Origin: Massilia sp. 9I
GTDB taxonomy: Bacteria > Pseudomonadota > Gammaproteobacteria > Burkholderiales > Burkholderiaceae_D
DNA length: 64,000 nucleotides
Reading direction: 5' to 3'
Assembly (NCBI RefSeq): GCF_902506415.1
Contig: NZ_LR733275.1
Coordinates: 1,003,651-1,067,650 of the forward strand
Positions 43,582-51,973 of the stretch are shown in pieces. The notes under the pieces are model-generated. The model was not told the DNA's origin. It searched no databases and saw only the letters and a program-made list of their open reading frames with translations. A program made the translations under genes and the position numbers. The first letter of the stretch is position 1; each line of letters starts with the position of its first letter.

Positions 43582-44745
43582 TCAGGCCACGGTTGCAGAT
43601 GAAGCGGCATAGGCGACCGGGTCGCTGCCGTCCCACACGCGGCCATCGATCAGGGTCGAGCTGCGCATGACGTCCTTCGGGACGGCCACGCCGGCAAGCG
43701 CAGCGCCGTCCGCATACAGGTCGATCCGGTTCACCTCGCGCGCAATCGATGCGTAGGCTGGATTGCTGCGCAACAGGCCCCAGCGGCGCTGCTGGGTCAG
43801 GAACCACATGCCGTCCGACAGCCAGGGGAAGCTGGCCTCCCCGTCGGCGAAGAAGCGCAGGCCGTTGTGGCCGCGCCAGGCCGCGTCGCCGTTCGGGCGG
43901 CCCGCCAGGCAGTACTGCAGCACATCCTTTCCCGCACTGACGTAGCCGGGACTGGCCAGCACTTCGGCCGCCGCTTCGCGGTTGGTGCGCGAGGCATCCA
44001 GCCAGCGCGCCGCTTCGAGCAGGGCCGCGATCATCGCGCGGCAGGTGTGCGGATTGGCCGCTGCGAATTCGGCGCTGGTGCCCAGCACCTTGCCCGGATG
44101 GTCCGGCCAGATCTCCTCGCTCGACACGGCCAAGGCGCCCACACCTTCGCGCACGGCGCGCTGGCCCCAGGGTTCGCCCGCACAGAAACCGTCCATGTGG
44201 CCGGCTTCCAGGCTGGCCGCCATCTGCCCCGGCGGCACCGTCACCACCTTGCAGTCCTCGAAGGGATCGATGCCGGCCGCGGCCAGCCAGTAGTACAGGA
44301 ACATCGCATGGTTCCCGGTCGGGAAGGTATGCCCGAAGGTCGGCCGCAGCTGCTCCGCGCGCAGCAGCCGCGCCAGCGCGGCCCCGTTCGGCGCCCGTGC
44401 GGCCAGGGCGCGCGACAGCGTGATGCCCTGGCCGTTCTGGTTCAGGTTCATCAGGACGGCCATCTGGCGCGCGCGCGTGCCGATCCCCATCTGCAGGCCG
44501 TACAGCAGGCCATACAGGACGTGCGCGGCGTCGATGTCGCCGCCCACCAGGCGGTCGCGCATGCCGGTCCAGGACAGCTCGCGGCTGAGTTCGAATTTGA
44601 TGCCGTACTTCTCGTCGAAGCCGAGCACCGACGCCATCACCAGCGGCGCGCAATCGGCCAGCGGCATGAAGCCGATCCGCACGCTCGTCATTTCCGGTTT
44701 GTCGGAGCCGGCGATCCAGGCGCCGGGTGTCGCAATGCCTGCCAT
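43582..44745 (-). CDS. nasS: Nitrate/nitrite sensor NasS (NrtA-like, cytoplasmic)
   Basis: A 387-residue protein of the NrtA/CmpA nitrate-binding family (RIGFMPLADCAPLVMAS near 23; FPTGNHAMFLYYWLAAAGI; GFCAGEPWGQRAV). It has no signal peptide or lipobox and no ABC permease or ATPase gene nearby, which identifies it as the sensor NasS rather than a transporter subunit. In the NasS-NasT system NasS holds NasT inactive until it binds nitrate or nitrite. The ATG at 44745 follows AGGAAG. It lies 28 bases downstream of nasT. Confidence 0.88.
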   Translation of the reverse strand: MAGIATPGAWIAGSDKPEMTSVRIGFMPLADCAPLVMASVLGFDEKYGIKFELSRELSWTGMRDRLVGGDIDAAHVLYGLLYGLQMGIGTRARQMAVLMNLNQNGQGITLSRALAARAPNGAALARLLRAEQLRPTFGHTFPTGNHAMFLYYWLAAAGIDPFEDCKVVTVPPGQMAASLEAGHMDGFCAGEPWGQRAVREGVGALAVSSEEIWPDHPGKVLGTSAEFAAANPHTCRAMIAALLEAARWLDASRTNREAAAEVLASPGYVSAGKDVLQYCLAGRPNGDAAWRGHNGLRFFADGEASFPWLSDGMWFLTQQRRWGLLRSNPAYASIAREVNRIDLYADGAALAGVAVPKDVMRSSTLIDGRVWDGSDPVAYAASSATVA

Positions 44746-44773
44746 AGTCTTCCTGTTCGATTCAGCCCGGCCC

Positions 44774-45415
44774 TTAGCCGAGCAGGTCTTCCACATCGAT
44801 CAGCCGCTGCGCGATCTCCGCCAGCTTCATGTTCTTGTTCATGGCCATGCTGCGCAGGCGCTGGTAGGCCTGGTCTTCGGTGAGCCGGTAGCGCGTCATC
44901 AGGAGCCCCTTGGCGCGGTCGACCAGCTTGCGCTCGGCCAGCTTCTGGCGCGTACCCTGCAGCTCGTCGAGCAGCCGCTGTTCGCGCCGGAAGCGCGCCA
45001 GCGCCACGTCCAGCACCGACTTGACGCGTTCGGCCTGCAACCCGGCCACGATGTAGGCCGAGACGCCCGCTTCCAGCGCGGCGTCCATGCTGGCCGGCGC
45101 GTCGTCTTCGGTGAACAGCACGATCGGCCGGCGCGCGTCGCGGGTGGCGATCACGATATGTTCGAGGACGTCGCGCGCGTCGGACTCGCTGTCGACGATG
45201 ATCATGTCCGGCTGCAGCTGGGCGATGCGCTCGGGCAGGAACACGTCGGCGGGCAGCGAGGCGACCAGGTCGTAGCCGGATTCGAGCAGCCCGATGCGCA
45301 GCGCGGCGCTACGGCGCGCCTGTTCGGCCAGCGCCGCGTCGCGTTCCGCACCTGGGGCGGCGGGATTGACGACGACGATGCGCAGATGGGGTGATTCACA
45401 GCCTGGGGATGTCAT
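44774..45415 (-). CDS. nasT: ANTAR antiterminator NasT
   Basis: A 213-residue RNA-binding response-regulator-like protein. A receiver-like domain spans about 10-135 (the phospho-Asp region reads MIIVDSESD), and an ANTAR domain about 145-205 (KLVDRAKGLLMTRYRLTEDQ and LRSMAMNKNMKLAEIAQRLI). It is the predicted activator of the narK leader located about 1.3 kb downstream on the same strand. No convincing ribosome site precedes the ATG at 45415. Confidence 0.93.
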   Translation of the reverse strand: MTSPGCESPHLRIVVVNPAAPGAERDAALAEQARRSAALRIGLLESGYDLVASLPADVFLPERIAQLQPDMIIVDSESDARDVLEHIVIATRDARRPIVLFTEDDAPASMDAALEAGVSAYIVAGLQAERVKSVLDVALARFRREQRLLDELQGTRQKLAERKLVDRAKGLLMTRYRLTEDQAYQRLRSMAMNKNMKLAEIAQRLIDVEDLLG

Positions 45416-45622
45416 GCCGGGATGGTATGCAAGAAGCGAACCACCCGCTCAATCATTCACAGTGGCAACAATGAGACATTCGCGCCGTAAATATCAGCCG
45501 TCGGGTTCCTTCGACAATTATTCATGCAACGCATCGCTGGGATCACGAATCTAAAGTTTATTTATGGCTGAGACCTCCTTATACTGCAACGCAACATCGC
45601 AGTGCTTACAGGAGATTCCACC

Positions 45623-45730
45623 ATGGCCACCACCCGCCGCTTCTTTGCCAACGCTGTCGCCGCAGTGCGCAGCTTCTCGATCGAACTCTACGCCGCACAC
45701 GGCGGCTGGGCACCGGTCGTCCGAGGCTGA
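45623..45730 (+). CDS. Small ORF 1 (35 codons), unknown
   Basis: ATG at 45623 preceded by ACAGGAGA at ideal distance. The product is a 35-residue basic peptide (start MATTRRFFANAVAAVRSF, end GWAPVVRG). No family is recognised. A TATACT -10-like box lies at 45580-45585, upstream of the ribosome site. It ends two bases before a second small ORF, and both precede a strong terminator, so this is probably an expressed short transcript. A leader peptide or small stress protein are both possible. Confidence 0.5.
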   Translation: MATTRRFFANAVAAVRSFSIELYAAHGGWAPVVRG

Positions 45731-45732
45731 GC

Positions 45733-45837
45733 ATGACCGCACTCGAAACCGTTCTCATCGTCTGCGCCCTCGCCGGCCTGGTGCTTCGCCTGGCCCTGTT
45801 CCTGCGTCCTTCGCGGGAACCGCGCGAGGCTGCGTAA
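45733..45837 (+). CDS. Small ORF 2 (34 codons), single membrane helix
   Basis: A 34-residue product with one strong hydrophobic segment (VLIVCALAGLVLRLALFL) followed by a charged tail (RPSREPREAA). The ATG lies two bases after the stop of small ORF 1, so translation is likely coupled. The shape is that of small inner-membrane proteins such as transporter accessory peptides, but I cannot assign a family. Confidence 0.5.
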   Translation: MTALETVLIVCALAGLVLRLALFLRPSREPREAA

Positions 45838-45871
45838 CGCGCTGCGACGCAACAGCTGTATTGATCCGATG

Positions 45872-45912
45872 GCGCCGGCTGTACGTATGTACGTACGCCG
45901 GCGCTTTCTTTT
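45872..45912 (+). terminator. Strong intrinsic terminator after the small ORFs
   Basis: GCGCCGGC / GCCGGCGC outer arms and GTACGT / ACGTAC inner arms with a four-base loop, followed by TTTCTTTTTT. It ends the two-small-ORF unit 35 bases after the second stop. Confidence 0.88.
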
Positions 45913-46022
45913 TTAGCAGGCTCGTTCTCCACATGCCCCGCAGCGTGAAATGCTGAGCTAGAATGCAAATCGCATTTTCTGGCAAGAAAGCTAATTCCCT
46001 TTCACTCAGCACTGAGAACACG

Positions 46023-48395
46023 ATGCGCATACCAGCACTCACGATCTTCGCGGCACAACTTGCATTTGTTGCGCTGCCGGCGGCGGCCTCCACGCCCATC
46101 ACCCTCGACCAGGCCATGTCCCACCCCGACTGGATCGGCACCCCGGTGGAAACCGCGTGGTTCAGCTGGGACAGCAAGCAGGTGTTCTACAAGCAGAAGC
46201 GCACCGGTTCGCCGATCCGCGACACCTGGCAGGTCGCGCAGGGCGCCAAGCCGAAGCTCGTGAGCGACCTCGAGGCCGCAAAGATCGACGGCGACGAGGT
46301 GGTCTACAACCCGGGCCAGACCCGCGCCCTGATGCTGCGGAACGGCGATCTGTTCGAGCGCGACCTGAGAAGCGGCGCGCTGGTGCAGATCACGCGCGGC
46401 GCCAGCAGGGTCGAGTCGCCCCAGTATGCGAGCGACGAGCGCAGCGTCCAGTACCGCATCGGCACCGACTGGTACAGCTGGGAACGCGCCAGCCGCGTGG
46501 TCGGCCCGGTCGCGCTGCCGCGCGCCGCCAAGGATCCGGCCGTGAACGAAGACGACCCGCTGCGCGACCAGCAGCTGCGCCTGATCGCCACGCTCAAGCG
46601 CCAGAAGGACGAGCGCGACGCGCTGCGCGAGCGCATGAACGAACAGCGCCGCGTCGATCCCACCCTGCCCCCGGCGCCGATCTACCTGGGCGACAAGGTC
46701 GCGATCGAAGGCAGCGTGCTTTCGCCCGACGGCCGCTGGCTGATCGTCGTCACCGCACCGAAGGGCAGCGAGAAGGGCCGCGTCGGCAAGCTGCCGCGCT
46801 ACGTGACCGAATCGGGCTACGAAGAATTCGACGACCAGCGCACCCGCGTCGGCCGCAACATGCCGGCGCCGCATGCACTGAAGCTGGTCGACCTGCGCAC
46901 CAACAAGGTGCAGGACCTGTCCTTCGACGTCCTCCCCGGCGTCAACGTCGACCCGATGGCCGACCTGCGCGCCGCCGCCAAGAAGGACCCGCTGAAGGGC
47001 AACCGCGCGGTGCGCGTGTTCGGATTCGGCGGCGGCGACGCCATCGAATGGAGCGCCAACGGCGCCAACGTTGCCGTCATGCTGCGCGCGGTGGACAACA
47101 AGGACCGCTGGATCGCCACCGTCGACCTGCAGGGCGCCAAGCTGAAGCCGCTCCACCGCGTGAGCGACAAGGCCTGGGTCAACGTCGACAACAGCGAATT
47201 CGGCTGGCTGCCGGATAACCGTACCCTCTGGTACCTGTCGGAAGAAAGCGGCTACTCGCACCTGTACACCCAGCCGGCTGAAGGCGGCGCCCAGCGCGCC
47301 CTCACCTCGGGCAAATGGGAAGCCTCGGATGTGCGCTGGTCGCATGACGGCAGCGTGGCCTACATGATGTGCAACCGCGCCACGCCGGGCGACTACGAAG
47401 TCTGCGCCGTGAACGCCAAGGGCGGCGAGGTCCGCGAAGTGACCAGCCTGGACGGCGTCGAGCGCTTCACCCTGTCGCCGGACGAGAAGAAGCTGCTGGT
47501 CCATTGGTCCGCCAGCTATACCCCGGTGCAGATCGCCACGGTGCCGGTCAGCGGCGGCGCGGCCGTCAAGCTGACCGACACCCGCACCGCCGAGTACAAG
47601 GCGCGCCAGTGGGTCGAGCCGCAGTACGTGGCGGTGCCGTCGAGCGCCGGCGGCGATCCGGTCTGGGCCAAGCTGTACCGCCCGGCCCAGCTCGAGCCGG
47701 GCAAGAAGTATCCGGTCGTGATGTTCGTGCACGGCGCCGGCTACCTGCAGAACGTCAGCAAGCGCTATCCGAACTACTTCCGCGAGCAGATGTTCCACAA
47801 CCTGCTGGTGCAGAAGGGCTATGTGGTACTCGACATGGACTACCGCGCCTCCAAGGGCTACGGCAGCGCATGGCGCACCGCGATCTACCGCCAGATGGGC
47901 CACCCGGAACTGGTCGACTACATCGACGGCGTGAACTACATGGTGGCGAACCACCAGGCCGACGCGAAGAACGTGGGCGTCTACGGCGGCAGCTACGGCG
48001 GCTTCATGACCTTCATGGCCCTGATGCGCGCACCGGAGACCTTCAAGTCGGGCGCGGCCCTGCGTCCGGTGACCGACTGGGTGACCTACAACCACGGCTA
48101 CACCGCCAACATCCTGAACACCCCGGACATCGATCCCGAGGCCTACCGCATCTCGTCGCCGATCGAATACGCCGACAAGCTGCAGGGTAACCTCCTGATC
48201 GCCCACGGCATGGTCGACGACAACGTGTTCTACCAGGACTCGGTGCGCATGGCGCAGCGCCTGATCGAACTGAAGAAGGACAACTGGGAGCTGGCCAGCT
48301 ATCCGCTGGAACGCCACGCCTACGTGCAGCCGGAAGCCTGGTACGACCAGTACCGCCGCATCTACCAGCTGTTCGAGCGCACGCTCAAGCAGTAA
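46023..48395 (+). CDS. Secreted S9 family prolyl oligopeptidase / DPP IV-like peptidase
   Basis: A 790-residue serine peptidase with a signal peptide (ALTIFAAQLAFVALPAAAS), a beta-propeller domain (about 30-530, repeated blocks such as RWSHDGSVAYMM) and a C-terminal alpha/beta hydrolase domain. Catalytic residues are Ser in VYGGSYGGFMTF, Asp in HGMVDDNVFYQ and His in PLERHAYVQPE. It probably digests peptides in the periplasm or outside. The ATG at 46023 gives the signal peptide; an in-frame ATG 20 codons earlier adds a polar extension and is less likely. Confidence 0.93.
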   Translation: MRIPALTIFAAQLAFVALPAAASTPITLDQAMSHPDWIGTPVETAWFSWDSKQVFYKQKRTGSPIRDTWQVAQGAKPKLVSDLEAAKIDGDEVVYNPGQTRALMLRNGDLFERDLRSGALVQITRGASRVESPQYASDERSVQYRIGTDWYSWERASRVVGPVALPRAAKDPAVNEDDPLRDQQLRLIATLKRQKDERDALRERMNEQRRVDPTLPPAPIYLGDKVAIEGSVLSPDGRWLIVVTAPKGSEKGRVGKLPRYVTESGYEEFDDQRTRVGRNMPAPHALKLVDLRTNKVQDLSFDVLPGVNVDPMADLRAAAKKDPLKGNRAVRVFGFGGGDAIEWSANGANVAVMLRAVDNKDRWIATVDLQGAKLKPLHRVSDKAWVNVDNSEFGWLPDNRTLWYLSEESGYSHLYTQPAEGGAQRALTSGKWEASDVRWSHDGSVAYMMCNRATPGDYEVCAVNAKGGEVREVTSLDGVERFTLSPDEKKLLVHWSASYTPVQIATVPVSGGAAVKLTDTRTAEYKARQWVEPQYVAVPSSAGGDPVWAKLYRPAQLEPGKKYPVVMFVHGAGYLQNVSKRYPNYFREQMFHNLLVQKGYVVLDMDYRASKGYGSAWRTAIYRQMGHPELVDYIDGVNYMVANHQADAKNVGVYGGSYGGFMTFMALMRAPETFKSGAALRPVTDWVTYNHGYTANILNTPDIDPEAYRISSPIEYADKLQGNLLIAHGMVDDNVFYQDSVRMAQRLIELKKDNWELASYPLERHAYVQPEAWYDQYRRIYQLFERTLKQ

Positions 48396-48436
48396 GCCTG
48401 CCGTATCCCCGACGGCGCCTGCGCGGCGCCGTTCCC

Positions 48437-48461
48437 AAGGCGCCCGCGTGGCGCCTTTTTG
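48437..48461 (+). terminator. Intrinsic terminator after the S9 peptidase gene
   Basis: AAGGCGCC / GGCGCCTT arms with a five-base loop, followed by a T run, about 40 bases after the stop. Confidence 0.88.
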
Positions 48462-48538
48462 TTAGACAGCGAACACGGCGACCCGGCACGCGCCGGTAAC
48501 ATGGGCCGGCCATCGCCCAGAACTTCCCGGAGCCGTCC

Positions 48539-50722
48539 ATGCACGTTCGCCCTCTCCTTGCCTTCGCCTCCCTCGCCCTGTGTGGCGTTTCTCAAGCCGC
48601 ACCCCAGGCCACGGGCCTGCCGGCTGGCGGCGGCCTCGATGCACGCAAGGTGGTGGAATCGCGCTACGGCGCCATGTCGGTGGCCGGCACGACCCAGCGT
48701 ATCGAGGGCGCACTGGCCACGGTCATGATCGACAACAGCGCCGGCGGCCCGGCAGGCGAATCGGTGCCGGTAACGTTCGGCCAGGTGTTCGCACCCGGCG
48801 TGCTGGCGCGCGACAAGAAGCTGCAAGGCGCTACTGCCAACGGCGCGACGCTGCCGCTGCAGGTGGACGTCAAGGCCCTGCATCCGGACGGGTCGGTGCG
48901 GAACGCAGTCGTATCAAGCGTGGTGCCGCGGCCCGAGAAAGGCAAACCCTTCGCGCTCGGCATCGTCGAGAAACCGTCCTCGCTGCTGGGCAGCATCGGC
49001 GACGCCCTCGGCGGCGCGGCCAGCGCCCTGCCCGACCTGGCCGCCATTGGCACCGGCGCCTCGGTCAGCCTCACGCTCGACGGCAAGCGCTATACGGCCA
49101 CCCTCGACCGCCGCACCGCCCTGCGTCCCGCCACCTGGCTGGCTGGCCCGGTGGCCAACGAATGGCATGTCGAGGCGCCGCTGCGTACCGCGGCCGGCGA
49201 GACCCATCCACACCTGAACGTGCGCTTCGCGCTGCGCAGCTACAGCGGCATGCCCCGCGCGCGGGTCGACGTCACCGTGGAAAACAACTGGACTTACGAA
49301 CCGGCGCCGCGCAACTTCACCTACGACGCCGAGATCACATTGAATGGCGCGCCGGTCTACACCCGGGCCGCGCTGACGCATTACCACCATGCACGCTGGC
49401 GCAAGCTGTTCTGGGCCGGGGGCGATCCGGGCGTCGAGGTGCGCGCCAACATGCAGGACCTGATCGCCAGCCGCGCGGTACCGAACTACGACCCCTCGGT
49501 GCTGGTGGCCGAATCCACGCTGGCAGCGCTGGACGCACGCTGGCAGGGCCCGCGTACTGAACCGATGGGCACGGGCGAAGCCCATCCCGCCATGCCGACC
49601 ACCGGCGGGCGCGCCGACATCGGCCTGCTCCCGGCCTGGACCGCGATGTACATCCTGAGCAGCGACACCCGCGCGAGGAAAGTCATGCTCGGCACCGCCG
49701 ACCTGGCGGGCAGCTACTCGGCCCATTACCGCGACAAGCGCACCGGGCGTCCGGTCAGCCTGCTCGACTATCCCTACATGACCCTGACGGGTACGCCGGG
49801 CGACACCTACAACCCGGCGACCGGGAAGCAGGAGCTGTTCCCGGCCTGCGCCGCGCCGGACGCCTGCCGCTCGCCGAACATCGACGATGTCTCGCACCAG
49901 CCGTCACTCGCCTACGTGCCCTACCTGCTCACGGGCGACTATTACTACCTGGAGGAGCTGCAGTTCTGGGCGATGTACAACGTGTTCAATTCGAACCCCG
50001 GCTACCGCCAGAACCGCAAGGGACTGATGTCGCCGGAACAGGTGCGCGGCCAGGCCTGGGCCCTGCGCACGCTCGCTCACGCGGCCTGGATCACACCGGA
50101 CAGCCATCCGCTCAAGCAGCACTTCCTGCAGATCCTGGACAGTAACCTCGACTGGTACAACGCCACCTATCCGCACAACCCGCAGGCCAACCGGCTGCAC
50201 ATCATCGTCAACGGCTACGCACTCGGCTACAACGAGGGCACCGGCATGGCGCCCTGGATGGACGACTTCTTCACCTCGGCCATGGGGCACATCGCGGAAC
50301 TCGGCTTCGCCAAGGCCGAGCCGATACTGGCATGGAAGGCAAACTTCCCGGTCGAGCGCATGGGCGGCACCGGCGTCTGCTGGATCGATGCCGGGATCTA
50401 TACCATGAAGGTGCGCGACAGCGCTGCCGCCCCGTTCTACGACACCATCGCCCAGGCCTATGCCGCCAGCCACAAGCCGGAGTTCCTGACCCTGCCCTGC
50501 GCCGGCCCCGAGATGGCGGCGGCCCTCGGCCTGGCGGTGGGCGAGATGACGGGCTACGCCCGCAGCGAAGTCGGCTACCCCTCGGCCATGCAGCCGGCCC
50601 TGGCGTATGCCGTCGGAGCCACCGGCGAGCGCGGGCGCAGCGCGTGGGAGCGCTTCATGGCGCGCCCGGTCAAGCCGGATTACGGCACCATGGGACCCCA
50701 GTTCGCGATCGTACCGCGCTGA
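48539..50722 (+). CDS. Large secreted protein, possible polysaccharide-active enzyme
   Basis: A 727-residue protein with a signal peptide (LLAFASLALCGVSQAAP). The N-terminal third is beta-rich; the motif LHPDGSVRNAVVSS recalls the DGSVRW element of RIFT-barrel / exo-rhamnogalacturonan lyase-like (PcRGLX, YetA) proteins. The C-terminal half is helical with many aromatic residues (YYYLEELQFWAMYNVF; NLDWYNATYPHN), as expected for an alpha/alpha toroid. The two halves together suggest a carbohydrate lyase or hydrolase, but no catalytic residue can be named. It lies alone between a terminator and the convergent M20-like gene. Confidence 0.6.
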   Translation: MHVRPLLAFASLALCGVSQAAPQATGLPAGGGLDARKVVESRYGAMSVAGTTQRIEGALATVMIDNSAGGPAGESVPVTFGQVFAPGVLARDKKLQGATANGATLPLQVDVKALHPDGSVRNAVVSSVVPRPEKGKPFALGIVEKPSSLLGSIGDALGGAASALPDLAAIGTGASVSLTLDGKRYTATLDRRTALRPATWLAGPVANEWHVEAPLRTAAGETHPHLNVRFALRSYSGMPRARVDVTVENNWTYEPAPRNFTYDAEITLNGAPVYTRAALTHYHHARWRKLFWAGGDPGVEVRANMQDLIASRAVPNYDPSVLVAESTLAALDARWQGPRTEPMGTGEAHPAMPTTGGRADIGLLPAWTAMYILSSDTRARKVMLGTADLAGSYSAHYRDKRTGRPVSLLDYPYMTLTGTPGDTYNPATGKQELFPACAAPDACRSPNIDDVSHQPSLAYVPYLLTGDYYYLEELQFWAMYNVFNSNPGYRQNRKGLMSPEQVRGQAWALRTLAHAAWITPDSHPLKQHFLQILDSNLDWYNATYPHNPQANRLHIIVNGYALGYNEGTGMAPWMDDFFTSAMGHIAELGFAKAEPILAWKANFPVERMGGTGVCWIDAGIYTMKVRDSAAAPFYDTIAQAYAASHKPEFLTLPCAGPEMAAALGLAVGEMTGYARSEVGYPSAMQPALAYAVGATGERGRSAWERFMARPVKPDYGTMGPQFAIVPR

Positions 50723-50731
50723 GGCGCCGGC

Positions 50732-51973
50732 TCAGGCCTGCGCGCCCAGGAAGTCGAGCAACGTCAGCGCCACCACCTTGGTGGCCTTGCGCAGATCCTC
50801 CAGCACCAGGCGCTCGTCCGCCTTCTTGGCGTTCGATTCGGGCACTGTGCGCGGGCCGGCGCCGTACAGCACCGCCGGGATGCCGCGCTCGCCGTACAGG
50901 CGCGCGTCGGCATACAGCGGCGTGCCCTGGGCCGTGATCTCCTCGCCCAGGATGGCGCGGCCATGGCGCTGCAGGCTGGCCACCAGCTTCTCGGAACCGG
51001 GCAGCGGGCGCAATGCATGCGACAGCAGCAGGCGCCGGATCTCGAGACGGATGCCGGGCATGCCGGCCACTGCGTCTTCGATCAGGGCGCGCACCTGCGC
51101 TTCCACCGCCACCGGGTCTTCTTCCGGAATCATGCGACGGTCCATCTTCATGACCACCTTGCCCGGCACCACATTGGTATTGGTGCCGCCGTCGATACGC
51201 CCGACCAGCATGGTGGGCGAATCGATGCCCGGGACCTGCGACTTGATCTTCTTGAGTTCCGGCAGCTGGCCGTAGATCGCGTTCAGGATGCGCGTGGCGG
51301 CCTGCAGCGCATCGACCGCCGTCTCCGGCATGGCGCCGTGGCCGGCCTTGCCGTGCACCGTGATTTCCAGCTGCAGGCAGGCGTTGTGGGCGGTGACGAT
51401 GTTGTAGCTGAAGCCGGCCGCGATCACGTAGTCCGGACGCGTGAGCTCCTGCGCCAGCAGCCAGCCGGGGCCGAGCAGGCCGCCGAATTCCTCGTCGTAG
51501 GTGAAGTGCAGCTCGAGCGCGCCCTTGAGCGGCACGCCCAGGGCTTCCAGCGCACGCACGGCGAACACGTAGGTGGCGAAGTCGCTTTTGGAGACCGCCG
51601 CGGCGCGGCCGTAGATGGCGCCATCAATGATCTCGGCGCCGTAGGGCGACTTGCTCCAGCCTTCGCCCGGCGGCACCACGTCGCCGTGCGCGTTCAGGGC
51701 CAGGGTCGGGCCGCCGGCGCCATACGGACGGCGCACGATCAGGTTGGTGATGCTTTCCATGCCGTAGTCGCGTACGTCCTGCTCCGGCACCGCGTGCTTC
51801 TCGGCGGTCCAGCCGTACTGCGCCAGCATGGCGGCCACGGCTTCCGCATGGGGTGCATTGTTCCCCGGCGGAGTATCGGTCGGGATGCGGATCACCTGCT
51901 GCAGGAAGCCCACTTGCTCGTCGAAGTGCGCGTCGATCCATTGCAGGAGCTGTTGCTGTCGTTGGTCGTCCAT
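50732..51973 (-). CDS. M20 family metallopeptidase-like protein with altered metal ligands
   Basis: A 413-residue ArgE/DapE-like protein. His96 and Asp98 (NAHGDVV) and the catalytic Glu161/Glu162 (YDEEFGG) are kept, as is the Asp in YADARLYG. The usual bridging Asp in YGRGxxDxK is replaced (YGRAAAVSKSD, Val127 or a shift to Asp131), and the C-terminal His of HxxDE is Lys383 (KKADE). A dimerisation lid domain (about 195-305) is present. Its ATG overlaps the puuD stop (TAATG), so it is co-translated with urate hydroxylase; a role in ureide hydrolysis is inferred from this position only. Confidence 0.8.
   Translation of the reverse strand: MDDQRQQQLLQWIDAHFDEQVGFLQQVIRIPTDTPPGNNAPHAEAVAAMLAQYGWTAEKHAVPEQDVRDYGMESITNLIVRRPYGAGGPTLALNAHGDVVPPGEGWSKSPYGAEIIDGAIYGRAAAVSKSDFATYVFAVRALEALGVPLKGALELHFTYDEEFGGLLGPGWLLAQELTRPDYVIAAGFSYNIVTAHNACLQLEITVHGKAGHGAMPETAVDALQAATRILNAIYGQLPELKKIKSQVPGIDSPTMLVGRIDGGTNTNVVPGKVVMKMDRRMIPEEDPVAVEAQVRALIEDAVAGMPGIRLEIRRLLLSHALRPLPGSEKLVASLQRHGRAILGEEITAQGTPLYADARLYGERGIPAVLYGAGPRTVPESNAKKADERLVLEDLRKATKVVALTLLDFLGAQA

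Noticed and set aside
43582..44745. Assignment as NrtA periplasmic subunit of a nitrate ABC transporter
   Set aside because: No signal peptide or lipobox and no NrtB/NrtC genes nearby; adjacency to the ANTAR gene and the hairpin leader fits NasS instead.
45428..45443. Sigma-54-like element (TGGTTCGCTTCTTGCA on the minus strand) upstream of nasT
   Set aside because: GG/GC spacing is right, but two of the -24 bases differ and transcription would start only about three bases before the nasT ATG, leaving no ribosome site.
46002..48317. Long open frame opposite the S9 peptidase gene (771 codons)
   Set aside because: Antisense shadow caused by codon bias; the plus strand encodes a clear S9 peptidase with signal peptide and catalytic triad.
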